From Sphingomonas sp. Leaf407 (lineage in GTDB: Bacteria > Pseudomonadota > Alphaproteobacteria > Sphingomonadales > Sphingomonadaceae), in NCBI RefSeq assembly GCF_001425385.1, contig NZ_LMQO01000003.1:62001-126000 (forward strand): a DNA stretch of 64,000 nucleotides, in the 5' to 3' direction. The notes below the pieces were generated by a model. It saw nothing but the letters and a program-made list of their open reading frames with translations. It made no database searches and was not told where the DNA came from. Both the position numbers and the translations under genes were made by a program. This document shows positions 9,099-18,431 of the stretch, piece by piece (positions within the stretch are counted from its first letter, which is position 1; every line of letters starts with the position of its first letter).

Positions 9099-11298
9099 CC
9101 ATGAGCGCCGGGAAGAAGCCCTCGTGCGCGGTGCGCAGATCGGCGAGCGATACCGCGAAATCGCCGTCGGCCAGTTCGAAGATGATCCGGCTGCCGATGG
9201 TCCGGCCGATCGGCTCGGCATCGACCCCGGCCTTTTCCGCGCCCTGCAGGAAGCCCAGCAGTGCATGGTCGTGGACGGTGACGATATAGACGCCCTGATC
9301 CTCGGCGAACAGCGAGCGGGCGATGTCGTCGAACGGCAGCTTGCGGTCGAGGATCGCACCGACGTTCCCGGCGAGTGCCATTTCTGCGACCGTTACCGCG
9401 ACGCCGCCGTCGGACACGTCGTGGCATGCGGTGATCTGACCCGACAGGATCGCCTGGCGGATATAGCCACCGGTGCGGCGCTCGCCATCGAGATCGACCG
9501 GCGGTGGCGGGCCTTCCTCACGGCCGTGCAGCTCACGCAGCCACAGCGACTGGCCGAGCGGGCCGGTACGGTCGCCGACGCGCAGGATGATGTCGCCGGT
9601 TTGCTTGAACGCGATCGTCGCCGACTTTTCCCAGTCGGCCAACAGCCCGACGCCGCCGATCGCCGGGGTCGGCAGGATCGCCGAGCCACCGCCGGTCGCC
9701 TTCGATTCATTGTAGAGCGACACGTTGCCCGACACGATAGGGAAGTCGAGCGCGCGACACGCCTCGCTCATCCCGTCGAGGCAGCTGACGATCTGGCCCA
9801 TGATTTCGGGGCGCTGCGGGTTGGCGAAGTTGAGGCAGTTGGTGACGGCCAGCGGCGTCGCGCCGACCGCGGTAAGGTTACGATACGCCTCGGCGATCGC
9901 CTGTTTCCCGCCCTCGACCGGATCGGCGAAGCAATAGCGCGGCGTGCAGTCGGTGGTCATCGCTAGCGCCTTGCGCGTGCCATGCACCCGCACCACCGCC
10001 GCGTCGCCGCCGGGGCGCTGCACCGTGTCGGCACCAACCATGTGGTCATATTGTTCCCAGATCCAGCGGCGGCTGGCGATGTCGGGCGATCCCATCAGCT
10101 TGAGCAGATCGGCGGCCGGATCGGTGGATTCGGGCACGTCGGTCAGTTCGGCGGGCTTTGGCGTTGGCACATGCGGCCGGTCATAGAGCGGTGCGTCGTC
10201 GGCAAGCGGCCCTAGCGGAATGTCCGCCACCACATCGCCCTGCCATTTCAGCACCATGCGGCCGGTGTCGGTAACATGGCCGATCACCGCGAAGTCCAGT
10301 TCCCATTTGTCGAAGATCGCCTTGGCGAAATCCTCGCGGCCGGGTTTCAGCACCATGAGCATCCGCTCCTGGCTTTCCGACAGCATCATCTCATACGGGG
10401 TCATGCCGCGTTCGCGCTGCGGCACGTCGTCCATCACCAGTTCGATGCCGACCCCGCCCTTCGACGCCATTTCCACCGACGAGGAGGTGAGGCCGGCCGC
10501 ACCCATGTCCTGAATCGCGACGATCGCGTCCGACGCCATCAGTTCGAGGCACGCCTCGATCAGCAGCTTTTCGGTGAAGGGATCGCCGACCTGCACGGTC
10601 GGGCGCTTCTCCTCGGCATCCTCGCCGAAATCGGCCGAGGCCATGGTCGCGCCGTGGATGCCGTCGCGTCCGGTCTTGGAACCGACATAGACGATCGGAT
10701 TGCCGATGCCGCTGGCGGCCGAATAGAAGATTTTGTCCGTGTCGGCGATGCCGACGGTCATCGCGTTGACGAGGATGTTGCCGTCATACGCCGGGTGGAA
10801 GTTCACTTCCCCGCCGACGGTCGGCACGCCGACGCAATTGCCATAGCCGCCGATGCCGTGGACGACGCCCGCGATCAGATGGCGCATCTTGGGATGATCG
10901 GGCCGGCCGAAGCGCAGCGCGTTGAGGTTCGCGATCGGGCGCGCGCCCATCGTGAACACGTCGCGCAGGATGCCGCCGACACCGGTCGCCGCCCCCTGAT
11001 AGGGTTCGATGTACGACGGGTGGTTGTGGCTCTCCATCTTGAAGATCGCCGCCTGTCCGTCGCCGATGTCGATGACGCCGGCGTTCTCGCCCGGGCCGCA
11101 GATGACCTGCCGCCCGGTCGTCGGCAGCTTCTTCAGGTGGATGCGGCTGGATTTATAGCTGCAATGTTCTGACCACATGACCGAGAAGATGCCGAGTTCG
11201 GTGAGGTTCGGCTCGCGCCCCATGGCGTGGAGCACGCGCTCATATTCTTCGGGGCTCAGGCCGTGTTCGGCGACGATCTCGGGCGTGATCTGGGTCAT
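9076..11298 (-). CDS. purL: Phosphoribosylformylglycinamidine synthase subunit PurL
   Basis: Synthetase subunit for the fourth step of purine biosynthesis, converting FGAR to FGAM with ATP and ammonia supplied by PurQ through PurS. The 740 residues are the small PurL form, not the 1,300-residue fused enzyme. Two AIRS-type halves are visible. Landmarks are [10 protein letters not shown] at the start, [12 protein letters not shown] near residue 40, GPGENAGVI, and [21 protein letters not shown] chose the ATG at 11298 ([13 protein letters not shown]) because an in-frame start at 11385 would add a non-conserved leader. purS and purQ are not in the window. Confidence 0.98.
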   Translation of the reverse strand: MTQITPEIVAEHGLSPEEYERVLHAMGREPNLTELGIFSVMWSEHCSYKSSRIHLKKLPTTGRQVICGPGENAGVIDIGDGQAAIFKMESHNHPSYIEPYQGAATGVGGILRDVFTMGARPIANLNALRFGRPDHPKMRHLIAGVVHGIGGYGNCVGVPTVGGEVNFHPAYDGNILVNAMTVGIADTDKIFYSAASGIGNPIVYVGSKTGRDGIHGATMASADFGEDAEEKRPTVQVGDPFTEKLLIEACLELMASDAIVAIQDMGAAGLTSSSVEMASKGGVGIELVMDDVPQRERGMTPYEMMLSESQERMLMVLKPGREDFAKAIFDKWELDFAVIGHVTDTGRMVLKWQGDVVADIPLGPLADDAPLYDRPHVPTPKPAELTDVPESTDPAADLLKLMGSPDIASRRWIWEQYDHMVGADTVQRPGGDAAVVRVHGTRKALAMTTDCTPRYCFADPVEGGKQAIAEAYRNLTAVGATPLAVTNCLNFANPQRPEIMGQIVSCLDGMSEACRALDFPIVSGNVSLYNESKATGGGSAILPTPAIGGVGLLADWEKSATIAFKQTGDIILRVGDRTGPLGQSLWLRELHGREEGPPPPVDLDGERRTGGYIRQAILSGQITACHDVSDGGVAVTVAEMALAGNVGAILDRKLPFDDIARSLFAEDQGVYIVTVHDHALLGFLQGAEKAGVDAEPIGRTIGSRIIFELADGDFAVSLADLRTAHEGFFPALMGADAALA

Positions 11299-11576
11299 GG
11301 CCAGCGCCTCTAGCGCGCGGAGGTCGCGGGTGCCAGCGGGTTTCGTGCGGCACGTGGCGTGGCGATCATTGTGCATGTGCAGCAAGTTTTGGTGTGACTA
11401 TGGTGCCCGAACCTCTCCGTGCGTTGCAGCAAAGCTACAATCGGTACGCAACCGCATCCATTCCGGCGGATTCCCGGCAATTCCATTGTCCCGTCAATGG
11501 AACCCGTTATCGTCCTGTTGATCGGTATTCGACGCCGCACGTCGTGGCGTCGGGCCGAGGCAAGGGAGATAATGCC

Positions 11577-11813
11577 ATGGTTTCGAAGTTCCTCACCGCG
11601 CTTGCTGCAAGTGCGCTGGTCGCCGCCCCGATCGCCGCCAACGCCCAGAATGCGTCGGCCCTGTCGATCGCCAAGTCGGTCCGCGCGAGCGCGCCGCAGA
11701 AGGCATCGAACAAGCTGGCCGGCGGCGGCATCGTGTTCCTGCTGCTCGCAGCGGCGATCGTCGCGGGCGGCGTGTACATCGCGGTCGACGACGACAACTC
11801 GGACAGCAACTAA
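11577..11813 (+). CDS. Small exported/membrane protein, unknown function
   Basis: Unrecognised 78-residue protein. It begins with a Sec-type signal (MVSKFLTALAASALVAAP) with likely cleavage after ANA at residue 23. A short Ala/Lys-rich stretch follows, then a second hydrophobic segment at about residues 48-69 and an acidic tail (DDDNSDSN). If the signal is cleaved, the mature protein would be anchored by the single helix with its acidic end exposed. The ATG at 11577 is preceded by GGGAGAT. Similar short proteins are familiar in sphingomonad genomes, but I can assign no role. Confidence 0.75.
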   Translation: MVSKFLTALAASALVAAPIAANAQNASALSIAKSVRASAPQKASNKLAGGGIVFLLLAAAIVAGGVYIAVDDDNSDSN

Positions 11814-11826
11814 GTCCGGGGTCGGT

Positions 11827-11848
11827 GCGGGGGCGCTATCGCCCCCGC
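11827..11848. terminator. Perfect GC hairpin between convergent genes
   Basis: GCGGGGGCG (11827-11835) pairs perfectly with CGCCCCCGC (11840-11848) around CTAT. It is followed by a loose T-rich stretch (GGTTTCAGCTTTT) and sits between the convergent small membrane-protein genes, so it probably ends both transcripts. Confidence 0.7.
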
Positions 11849-11854
11849 CCGGTT

Positions 11855-12121
11855 TCAGCTTTTCGCGACAGGCTTCGGCCAGCCACGGCGGGCGATCAGG
11901 CCGACGATGCTGTCGCAGAACATTCCTGCCAACCACAACAAGAACACGGCATCCGGTTCGAAGGGCGCCCCGTCATGGAACCATCGCCACATCTGGATGA
12001 CGAGCAACGATACTCCGACAAGTGCGACGATTGGCGTCAGCCATCGGGGAACATCGTACCGTAGTGCGATCACGCTGACCGTGAATTGCAGCCAAGCCCA
12101 GATCGCCAGTCCCCAGAGCAT
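11855..12121 (-). CDS. Small membrane protein, unknown function
   Basis: Unrecognised 88-residue protein with three predicted membrane segments (about residues 2-20, 28-45 and 57-75) and a basic C-terminus ending PKPVAKS. Trp is abundant near the segment ends. It starts ten bases after the end of the phospholipase D-type gene on the same strand, so it is probably co-transcribed with it. No catalytic motif is visible. Confidence 0.7.
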   Translation of the reverse strand: MLWGLAIWAWLQFTVSVIALRYDVPRWLTPIVALVGVSLLVIQMWRWFHDGAPFEPDAVFLLWLAGMFCDSIVGLIARRGWPKPVAKS

Positions 12122-12131
12122 CTGCGCGCCT

Positions 12132-13715
12132 CTACCGCTGTCGCTTGTTCCACGCCTGCCATAGCATCATTCCCACCAGCGTCCCACCGGCTACCACGCC
12201 GCCGACCGCGACCGCCGTCACCACCGGGGACAGGGTGTCGTCGGCGCGGTGGAGATGCGGGCGGTGCTTCGCCAGCCGGCGCAGCAGCGGCTTGCGGGTC
12301 GAGAAGGCCTCGAACATCTCCTCGGGACCTTCGGGATCGAGGACCTTGTTGTCGGCCAGCCATTCCATGACGCCGTTGAGGTCGGGAATCTCATAGGGCC
12401 GCAGCGAGCGGCCGTCCCCGCGCAGTTCCTCGATCGTCGCGATCAGCGAGTCCGTCCGTGCCAGCGTGTCCTGTACCACCTGACAGGTTACGTCGAGGTG
12501 TTCGGCGAGCAGCGAATCGCGGATGCCAGCGATGGTGCGGCGTTCGTCGGCGTTGGCGCTGCGGGTCGCGTCGATCGTCACGTCGCATTCGGTGTCGAGC
12601 CGGAGCGAACGGTTGTTGAAGTTGGATGAGCCGACGCGCAGCAACTGGTCGTCGATCACCGTCACCTTGGCATGGACGTAGATCGCCGTGCCGCCGGCGG
12701 TGAAGGGATGATAGAGCCGCAGCCGGTCATGCCGGTCGCGTTCCTTGAGCGCCTGGAAAATCCGGGCGCGCGCCGAATCCATCGCGATCGGCTCCAGCCA
12801 GCCTTCGGCAGTGGTCGGGTTGACGATCACGACTTCCGGGCCATCGGCCTCGTCGAGCCGCCGGGCGATCGCCTCGGCGACCTTGCGCGAGGCGAAATAC
12901 TGGCTCTCGGCATAGATGAAGCGTTCGGCGCGGGCGATCAGGTCGAGGTAGAGCGCCTCGATCTCGTGGACCGGCACCTGTTCGGCCATTTCGGGGATGG
13001 TGCGGGCAATCGCGACCTCGACATCGGTGAAGTCGGCTTCCAGCCCGTCGGGCCAGCAGCCACCGGCATCGGTCGGCCGGGGCAGGTCCTCGCCGCCCGA
13101 CACCTGCCAGCGGGCGCGGCACATGTCGCCGAGCGCAGCGGCGATCGGCCCTTCCAGGGCGGTGGTGACGTCGTGCCACGGCTTGTAGGGGGTGCCGTCG
13201 GGTTCGATCCTGCGGGGATCGTCGTCGATATGTTCGCGCGTGTCCCACCGGTCGACGGTCATGTCGATGCCACCGCAGAAGGCGACGTCGTCGTCGATCA
13301 CGACCACCTTCTGGTGATGCGATCCGGCGACCGGATGATGCCCGTCGAGCCGGAGGTGGACCTGCGGATCGTTGATCCATTTGGCGATGCGCAGCAGGGT
13401 CTGGCCGTGGAACAGCGTCTTGATCGCGCCGGTATCCCACCGCAGGATATGGACCTGAAGCCCCGGCGTCCGGCGGACCAGCCAGCTTATGAATTCGCCA
13501 ACCTTTTCAGGGCCTTCGGTCGCCGCATCGGTCTTGAAGCGGATGCGCGCATCGAAATCCCAGCCGATCAGCAGGATCTGTTTGCGGGCTTTGAGCATCG
13601 CGGCGCGGGCGGCGGCGAAATAATTATCGGCATCGACCAGCACGGTCGCGCGGGTGGCCTGCTCGATCCGCCAGCAGTTGCGGTTCGGGTCGAGCGGAGG
13701 GGTATGAAGCGCCAT
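12132..13715 (-). CDS. Phospholipase D-type enzyme (PLD-like/cardiolipin synthase-like)
   Basis: A 527-residue member of the phospholipase D superfamily with two HKD motifs: SHHQKVVVIDD around residue 135 and VHAKVTVIDDQLLRVGSSN around 345. Family members hydrolyse phospholipids or swap head groups, and cardiolipin synthases are in the same superfamily. The long linker and the GGIDMTVDRWDTREH block look more like the bacterial PLD group than like ClsA. A C-terminal hydrophobic segment (about 495-518) ends in basic residues and could anchor the enzyme in the membrane. The ATG at 13715 was preferred to an upstream TTG. A small membrane-protein gene follows in the same direction. Confidence 0.9.
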   Translation of the reverse strand: MALHTPPLDPNRNCWRIEQATRATVLVDADNYFAAARAAMLKARKQILLIGWDFDARIRFKTDAATEGPEKVGEFISWLVRRTPGLQVHILRWDTGAIKTLFHGQTLLRIAKWINDPQVHLRLDGHHPVAGSHHQKVVVIDDDVAFCGGIDMTVDRWDTREHIDDDPRRIEPDGTPYKPWHDVTTALEGPIAAALGDMCRARWQVSGGEDLPRPTDAGGCWPDGLEADFTDVEVAIARTIPEMAEQVPVHEIEALYLDLIARAERFIYAESQYFASRKVAEAIARRLDEADGPEVVIVNPTTAEGWLEPIAMDSARARIFQALKERDRHDRLRLYHPFTAGGTAIYVHAKVTVIDDQLLRVGSSNFNNRSLRLDTECDVTIDATRSANADERRTIAGIRDSLLAEHLDVTCQVVQDTLARTDSLIATIEELRGDGRSLRPYEIPDLNGVMEWLADNKVLDPEGPEEMFEAFSTRKPLLRRLAKHRPHLHRADDTLSPVVTAVAVGGVVAGGTLVGMMLWQAWNKRQR

Positions 13716-13786
13716 GGCCGATGCAATGACAGGCAAACGTTACGGTTCCAAGCGATTACGGCGGGTTAGTCGAATGCGCCCGGTCC

Positions 13787-13806
13787 AAAGTTTACAAAGT
13801 TTACAC
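13787..13806 (-). promoter_or_regulatory. Tandem nine-base repeat upstream of the PLD gene
   Basis: On the minus strand the sequence reads GTAAACTTT twice in direct tandem (plus-strand 13787-13804, then AC). It lies about 72-91 bases before the PLD start, in the 198-base gap shared with the 3' end of arsC. A tandem recognition site for a regulator is possible. No matching regulator is recognised. Confidence 0.35.
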
Positions 13807-13913
13807 TAACGACGTGTTTCGTTGCTGTTCCTGCCTCCCCCGATCGATGCGCTGGCCCATGCCGCACGCGAAGGCGGCGAGCATGGCAGGGCGCGCCGCT
13901 GTAGGACAGCGCT

Positions 13914-14249
13914 TCAGAGCAGGTCGAGCAGCCGTTCGGGTGGACGGGCGATCACGACGCCCTTGTCGGTCGCGACGATCGGGCGTTCGATCAGGATCGG
14001 ATGCGCGGCCATCGCGGCGAGGATCGCGGCGTCATCGGCACCCTTCAGCGCTTTCGCTTCGGCTTCGCCGGTGCGCAGCGCTTCGCGCGCGGTAATGCCG
14101 GCGCGGGCGAACAGGGCGCCGAGGGTTTCGGCGTCGGGCGGGGTCTTGAGATATTCGACGACGGTCACGGTCGCGCCGGCTTGGGTGAGCAGCGCGAGCG
14201 CGGCGCGCGATTTCGAGCAGCGCGGGTTGTGATAGATCGTCGCGTTCAT
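13914..14249 (-). CDS. arsC: Arsenate reductase, glutaredoxin-linked (ArsC family)
   Basis: Reduces arsenate to arsenite using glutathione/glutaredoxin in the cytoplasm. The 111-residue length and the N-terminal YHNPRCSKSRAAL, with catalytic Cys11, are typical, as are EYLKTPP and HPILIERPIVATDKGVVIARP near the C-terminus. The ATG at 14249 gives the standard N-terminus; a start 23 codons earlier would add an unrelated leader. No arsB, acr3 or arsR is nearby, so this is an isolated copy. Members of this family (YffB-like) are sometimes not involved in arsenic resistance. Confidence 0.93.
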   Translation of the reverse strand: MNATIYHNPRCSKSRAALALLTQAGATVTVVEYLKTPPDAETLGALFARAGITAREALRTGEAEAKALKGADDAAILAAMAAHPILIERPIVATDKGVVIARPPERLLDLL

Positions 14250-14312
14250 GGTGTTCCCCAAGTCCGATCGGCATTCTGTTCGCCGGTGCCGGCGACTTGC
14301 TCCATCATACGT

Positions 14313-14408
14313 CGTCACTTCCGCGCAGGCGGGAGTCCATATGCGCCAGCGTTGCGGGTCTGGCTGAAACGTCGGCGGTTATGGATTCCCGCCTGCGCGG
14401 GAATGACG
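14313..14408. repeat. Paired palindromic repeat (REP-type doublet) 1
   Basis: A 28-base arm at 14313-14340 (CGTCACTTCCGCGCAGGCGG...) faces its inverted copy at 14381-14408, ending GCGGGAATGACG, with two or three mismatches. Each arm is also internally palindromic. Together with the next element this fills most of the 354-base gap between arsC and accC. Confidence 0.8.
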
Positions 14409-14455
14409 AACATCCATGGCTGTCGCTCAGCGGCGATCGATCCGAGCTTTCCCTA

Positions 14456-14542
14456 AACGTCGCCCCAGCGAAGGCTGGGGCCTCTCGCGGTTCTTGTCGC
14501 GTGCTGTCACCGGGAGATCCCAGCCTTCGCTGGGATGACGTT
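14456..14542. repeat. Paired palindromic repeat (REP-type doublet) 2
   Basis: A 29-base arm at 14456-14484 (AACGTCGCCCCAGCGAAGGC...) faces its inverted copy at 14514-14542, ending GCTGGGATGACGTT. Within each arm CCCAGC(G)AAGGCTGGG is its own palindrome. The same layout, with a perfect 28-base match, recurs at 53441-53527, so this is a dispersed family. Confidence 0.8.
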
Positions 14543-14603
14543 GGCGGCGATCGGGATATGCGGGTTCCGGCGGGGAGGACCGTGCCCTCCCCGCCGGAGA
14601 GGG

Positions 14604-15956
14604 TCAGTCCGGGTTGCGGGCCAGCCATTCCTCCAGCCACTTGATCGTATAGTCGCCCTGGTTGAACTGCGGATCGTCGATCAGCGCCTGATGCAGCGGG
14701 ATGGTGGTCTTCATCCCCTCGATCACGAATTCCTCCAGCGCGCGGCGCAGGCGCATGATGCAGCGTTCGCGGGTGGTGCCATAGACGATCAGCTTGGCGA
14801 TCATGCTGTCGTAATAGGGCGGCACGCGGTAGCCGGCGTACAGGCCGCTGTCGACGCGGACGTGCATCCCGCCGGGCGCGTGGAAATGCTTCACCGTGCC
14901 GGGCGAGGGGGCAAAGGTCTTCGGGTCCTCGGCATTGATGCGGCATTCGATCGCATGGCCGTGGAAACGGACCTGTTCCTGACCACAGGTGAGGCCATGC
15001 CCTTCGGCGACGCGAATCTGTTCGCGAACCAGATCGATGCCGGTAATCATTTCCGTGACCGGATGTTCGACCTGAAGCCGGGTGTTCATTTCGATAAAAT
15101 AGAACTCGCCGTTTTCCCACAGGAATTCGATCGTGCCAGCACCACGATAGGCCATGTCGGCCATCGCCTTCGCACAGACCATGCCCATGCGGTTGCGCTC
15201 TTCCTCCGACAATACGGGGGAGGGGGCTTCCTCCAGCACCTTCTGGTGGCGGCGTTGCAGCGAACAGTCGCGTTCGCCCAGATGGATCGCCTGGCCGTTG
15301 CCGTCGCCGAACACCTGGAACTCGATGTGGCGCGGGTTGCCGAGATATTTCTCCATATAGACGGTGGCGTCGCCGAACGCCGCCTTCGCCTCGGAGCCGG
15401 CCTGCTGCATCAGCGTTTCGAGCTGGTCCTCGGAATTGCAGACCTTCATGCCGCGGCCGCCGCCGCCCGAGGCCGCCTTGATGATGACCGGATAGCCGAT
15501 CGACGCGGCGATCGCCTTGGCTTCCTCGACATCGGCGATCGGGCCGTCGGAGCCGGGGACGAGCGGCAGGCCGAGCTTGCCGGCGGTGCGCTTGGCCTCC
15601 ACCTTGTCGCCCATCACCCGGATGTGCTCGGGCTTCGGCCCCACGAAGATCAGATTGTGCAGCTCGACGATCTCGGCGAACTTGGCGTTTTCCGACAGGA
15701 AGCCATAGCCCGGATGGATCGCGTCCGCGCCGCTGATCTCGGCGGCCGAGATGATGTTGGGGATGTTGAGATAGCTGTCGGTCGCCGACGGGGGGCCAAT
15801 GCAGATCGCCTCGTCCGCCAGCCGCACGTGCATCGCGTCGGCATCGGCGGTCGAATGGACCGCGACCGTCTTGATCCCCATTTCGTGGCAGGCGCGGTGG
15901 ATGCGCAGCGCGATTTCGCCGCGGTTGGCGATCAGCAGTTTCTTGATGTCGGGCAT
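14604..15956 (-). CDS. accC: Acetyl-CoA carboxylase, biotin carboxylase subunit
   Basis: ATP-dependent carboxylation of the biotin carried by AccB, the first half-reaction of fatty-acid synthesis. The 450 residues match the family length and show the ATP-grasp layout: [12 protein letters not shown] at the N-terminus, [10 protein letters not shown] near residue 84, the Gly-rich loop [11 protein letters not shown] near 160, [14 protein letters not shown], and [14 protein letters not shown] near 290. It follows accB by one base on the same strand, so accB-accC are coupled as in most bacteria. Confidence 0.99.
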   Translation of the reverse strand: MPDIKKLLIANRGEIALRIHRACHEMGIKTVAVHSTADADAMHVRLADEAICIGPPSATDSYLNIPNIISAAEISGADAIHPGYGFLSENAKFAEIVELHNLIFVGPKPEHIRVMGDKVEAKRTAGKLGLPLVPGSDGPIADVEEAKAIAASIGYPVIIKAASGGGGRGMKVCNSEDQLETLMQQAGSEAKAAFGDATVYMEKYLGNPRHIEFQVFGDGNGQAIHLGERDCSLQRRHQKVLEEAPSPVLSEEERNRMGMVCAKAMADMAYRGAGTIEFLWENGEFYFIEMNTRLQVEHPVTEMITGIDLVREQIRVAEGHGLTCGQEQVRFHGHAIECRINAEDPKTFAPSPGTVKHFHAPGGMHVRVDSGLYAGYRVPPYYDSMIAKLIVYGTTRERCIMRLRRALEEFVIEGMKTTIPLHQALIDDPQFNQGDYTIKWLEEWLARNPD

Positions 15957-15957
15957 G

Positions 15958-16470
15958 TTATTCGACGACTACCAGCGGCTGGTCGAATTCGACCGGCTGG
16001 CCGTTCGATACCAGGACCTGCGTTACGGTGCCCGCCGCCGGGGCGACGATCGGGTTCATGACCTTCATCGCCTCGATGATGACCAGCGTGTCGCCGGCCG
16101 ACACCTTCTGGCCGACCGCGACGAACGGCTTGGCTTCGGGATTGGCCGCCAGATAGACGGTGCCGACCATCGGCGATGTGACGGGCGGCACCGCGCTGAC
16201 CGGGGCGACGGCGGCGGCGGCCTCGATCGTGGTGGTGGCGGCCGCCAGTTGCGGCTGGACGGGGGCGGGGGCATAGGCCGGGGCATAGTTTGCCGCCTGT
16301 ACCGGCGCATGTTTGCGCACCACGCGGACCTTGCGCGCGCCGTCCTCGACCTCGACCTCGGTCAGATCGGTTTCGTCGAGCACCTGCGCCAGCGCGCGGA
16401 CCAGATCGATGTCGACGCGCATCGCGTGGCTGGTGAACGGCGTTCCTTCGCCCTGATTGTCGTCTGCCAT
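15958..16470 (-). CDS. accB: Acetyl-CoA carboxylase, biotin carboxyl carrier protein
   Basis: Carries biotin between the carboxylase (AccC) and the carboxyltransferase. In this 170-residue protein the C-terminal 80 residues are the biotinyl domain with the biotinylation site EAMKVMN at Lys136. An Ala/Pro-rich linker (about residues 50-90) precedes it and the N-terminal domain mediates assembly. It lies between aroQ upstream and accC downstream, all on the minus strand, a common alphaproteobacterial order. Confidence 0.98.
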   Translation of the reverse strand: MADDNQGEGTPFTSHAMRVDIDLVRALAQVLDETDLTEVEVEDGARKVRVVRKHAPVQAANYAPAYAPAPVQPQLAAATTTIEAAAAVAPVSAVPPVTSPMVGTVYLAANPEAKPFVAVGQKVSAGDTLVIIEAMKVMNPIVAPAAGTVTQVLVSNGQPVEFDQPLVVVE

Positions 16471-16508
16471 GCCTACCCCTTAACGATTCTCAAAAAACCG
16501 CGCCTGTG

Positions 16509-16955
16509 TCAGATGCGGGCGGCCGCTTCAAGCGCGACCAGATAGGAGAGCGCGCCGAACCCGGCGACGGTGCCCCGTGCCGCGCGCCCGATGAAACTGG
16601 TGTGGCGGAAGTCCTCGCGCTTGTGCGGGTTGGACAGATGGACCTCGATCACCGGGGTCTTCACCGCCTTGATCGCGTCATGGATCGCGACCGAGGTGTG
16701 GGTGAAGCCGCCGGCGTTGAGCAGCACCGCCTTCGCCCCTTCCGCCTGCGCCTCGTGCAGCCAGTCGATCAGATGGCCTTCGTGGTTCGACTGGCGCAGA
16801 TCGATGGCGAGGCCCAGCTCGCGCGCGCGATCCTCCAGCATGCCGGCGATGTCGTCGAGCGTGTCCTGCCCATAGATTTCGGGCTCGCGCAGGCCCAGCA
16901 GGTTCAGGTTCGGGCCGTTCAGGACATAGACGGTGGCGGGCGCGGGGGATGGCAC
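16509..16955 (-). CDS. aroQ: 3-dehydroquinate dehydratase, type II
   Basis: Converts 3-dehydroquinate to 3-dehydroshikimate in the shikimate pathway. The 148 residues are the type II dodecamer form. [20 protein letters not shown] at the N-terminus carries the catalytic tyrosine, and [15 protein letters not shown] and [17 protein letters not shown] carry the substrate-binding residues. The start is a GTG at 16955; a start right before YVLNGPN is not available. It is first in the aroQ-accB-accC unit. Confidence 0.97.
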   Translation of the reverse strand: MPSPAPATVYVLNGPNLNLLGLREPEIYGQDTLDDIAGMLEDRARELGLAIDLRQSNHEGHLIDWLHEAQAEGAKAVLLNAGGFTHTSVAIHDAIKAVKTPVIEVHLSNPHKREDFRHTSFIGRAARGTVAGFGALSYLVALEAAARI

Positions 16956-17066
16956 GGGCGGCGGCTTTCGGTTGCGGGTGCGCGGGCGCGGTCCCTATAT
17001 GCAGCGCACCATACCCGGACCGGGGGGCGCAAGTCGAGACTTTGGCGTGCCCCGACAGGAGACGAC

Positions 17067-18071
17067 ATGCACAGCGACGGCACCATCACCATCACGGTCA
17101 ACGGCGAGCACAGGCGGATCCGCGACGGGATCACGCTGGCCGAGCTGGCCGCGCAGATCGGACTGGTGCCCGAGAAGGTCGCGGTCGAGCGCAATCTGGA
17201 GGTCGTGCCGCGATCGACACTGGCGCAGGTCGTGGTCGAGGATGGCGACGATCTGGAGATCGTCCACTTCGTCGGCGGCGGCGATCATGGGGCGAAGGTG
17301 GCCGATGATCGCTGGAGCGTGGCGGGCCGGACGTTCCGTTCGCGGCTGATCGTCGGCACCGGCAAGTACAAGGATTTCGAACAGAACGCCGCCGCCGTCG
17401 CCGCATCGGGTGCCGAGATCGTGACCGTGGCGGTGCGCCGCGTGAACGTCAGCGATCCCAAGGCGCCGATGCTGACCGACTATATCGATCCGAAGAAGAT
17501 CACCTATCTGCCCAATACCGCCGGCTGTTTCGATGCCGACAGCGCGATCCGCACGCTGCGGCTGGCGCGCGAGGCGGGCGGGTGGGACCTCGTCAAGCTG
17601 GAGGTGCTGGGCGAGGCGCGCACGCTGTATCCCGACATGGTCGAGACGCTGCGCGCGACCGAAGTGCTGGCCAAGGAAGGGTTCCTGCCGATGGTCTATT
17701 GCGTCGACGATCCGATCGCCGCGAAACGGCTGGAGGATGTCGGCGCGGTCGCGATCATGCCGCTGGGCGCGCCGATCGGGTCGGGATTGGGCATCCAGAA
17801 CCTCGTGACGATCCGGCTGATCGTCGAGGGGGCGAAGGTGCCGGTGCTGGTCGATGCCGGCGTTGGCCAGGCGTCCGATGCGGCGGTGGCGATGGAGCTG
17901 GGCTGCGACGGCGTGCTGATGAATACCGCGATCGCCGAGGCGAAGGACCCGGTGCTGATGGCCGCCGCGATGAAGGCGGCGGTCGAGGCCGGGCGCATGG
18001 GGTATCTGGCGGGGCGCATGCAGCGGCGGCGCTATGCCGATCCGTCGAGCCCGCTCGCCGGTCTGATATGA
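17067..18071 (+). CDS. thiSG: ThiS-ThiG fusion (thiazole synthase)
   Basis: Thiamine thiazole formation. The sulfur-carrier ThiS (residues about 6-72, ending FVGGG where the free protein would end in GG) is joined directly to thiazole synthase ThiG (about 82-334). ThiG motifs include the Schiff-base lysine in LVKLEVLG (Lys177) and [15 protein letters not shown] for phosphate binding. In separate systems the ThiS C-terminus must be free for thiocarboxylation. Here the Gly triplet is internal, so either the fusion is cleaved or sulfur is handled differently. Fused ThiSG proteins are known in alphaproteobacteria. The ATG at 17067 has AGGAGA upstream. Confidence 0.95.
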   Translation: MHSDGTITITVNGEHRRIRDGITLAELAAQIGLVPEKVAVERNLEVVPRSTLAQVVVEDGDDLEIVHFVGGGDHGAKVADDRWSVAGRTFRSRLIVGTGKYKDFEQNAAAVAASGAEIVTVAVRRVNVSDPKAPMLTDYIDPKKITYLPNTAGCFDADSAIRTLRLAREAGGWDLVKLEVLGEARTLYPDMVETLRATEVLAKEGFLPMVYCVDDPIAAKRLEDVGAVAIMPLGAPIGSGLGIQNLVTIRLIVEGAKVPVLVDAGVGQASDAAVAMELGCDGVLMNTAIAEAKDPVLMAAAMKAAVEAGRMGYLAGRMQRRRYADPSSPLAGLI

Positions 18072-18083
18072 ATTAAGTTTAAT

Positions 18084-18108
18084 GGAACCCGTGGTGGTGA
18101 TGGTAGTT
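18084..18108 (+). promoter_or_regulatory. EcfG-type (general stress) promoter for csbD
   Basis: GGAAC at 18084-18088, 16 bases, then AGTT at 18105-18108. The alphaproteobacterial EcfG sigma factor recognises GGAAC-N16/17-CGTT, so the -35 matches fully and the -10 differs at one base. It lies 52 bases before the start of a CsbD gene, a typical general-stress target. Confidence 0.65.
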
Positions 18109-18160
18109 TGTATCATCGCAATCCAGCGAGGGAAACCTCGCCAACCCGCAGGAGCCAATC

Positions 18161-18343
18161 ATGGGTGAATTCACCGACAAGCTCGCCGCCGCCGGCAACA
18201 AGATCGCCGGCAACGTCAAGGAAGCCGTAGGCAAGGCGACCGACAACGAGCGGCTGGAAGCCGAAGGCGAGGCCCAGCAGGCCAAGGGCACCGGTCAGGA
18301 CGTCAAGGGCAGCGTCAAGGGCGCGCTCGGCGACAAGATCTGA
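18161..18343 (+). CDS. CsbD family stress protein
   Basis: A 60-residue hydrophilic protein of the CsbD-like family, probably a stress-induced cytoplasmic protein of unknown mechanism. It shows the family's repeated pattern of KIAGNVKEAVGKATDN and KGTGQDVKGSVKGALGD, rich in Gly, Ala, Lys and Glu. GCAGGAG precedes the ATG. The EcfG-like promoter upstream fits general-stress control, and a strong terminator follows, so it is a single-gene unit. Confidence 0.93.
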   Translation: MGEFTDKLAAAGNKIAGNVKEAVGKATDNERLEAEGEAQQAKGTGQDVKGSVKGALGDKI

Positions 18344-18388
18344 GCCGTACGGCACCGCGTATCGCCGACGTAGTGGCGAATGGTGTCA

Positions 18389-18424
18389 AAGAGCCGCTCC
18401 GGGAAACCGGGGCGGCTCTTTTCG
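18389..18424 (+). terminator. Rho-independent terminator after csbD
   Basis: AAGAGCCGCTCCGG pairs with CCGGGGCGGCTCTT around a short loop with one G-T position, followed by TTTT. It also lies just past the end of the convergent thiamine-diphosphate enzyme gene and may serve both. Confidence 0.88.
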
Positions 18425-18431
18425 TTTCGGC

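Noticed and set aside
16956..17066. A TPP riboswitch upstream of thiSG
   Set aside because: The 111-base spacer lacks the CTGAGA and ACCTGA-type core and is too short for the aptamer plus an expression platform.
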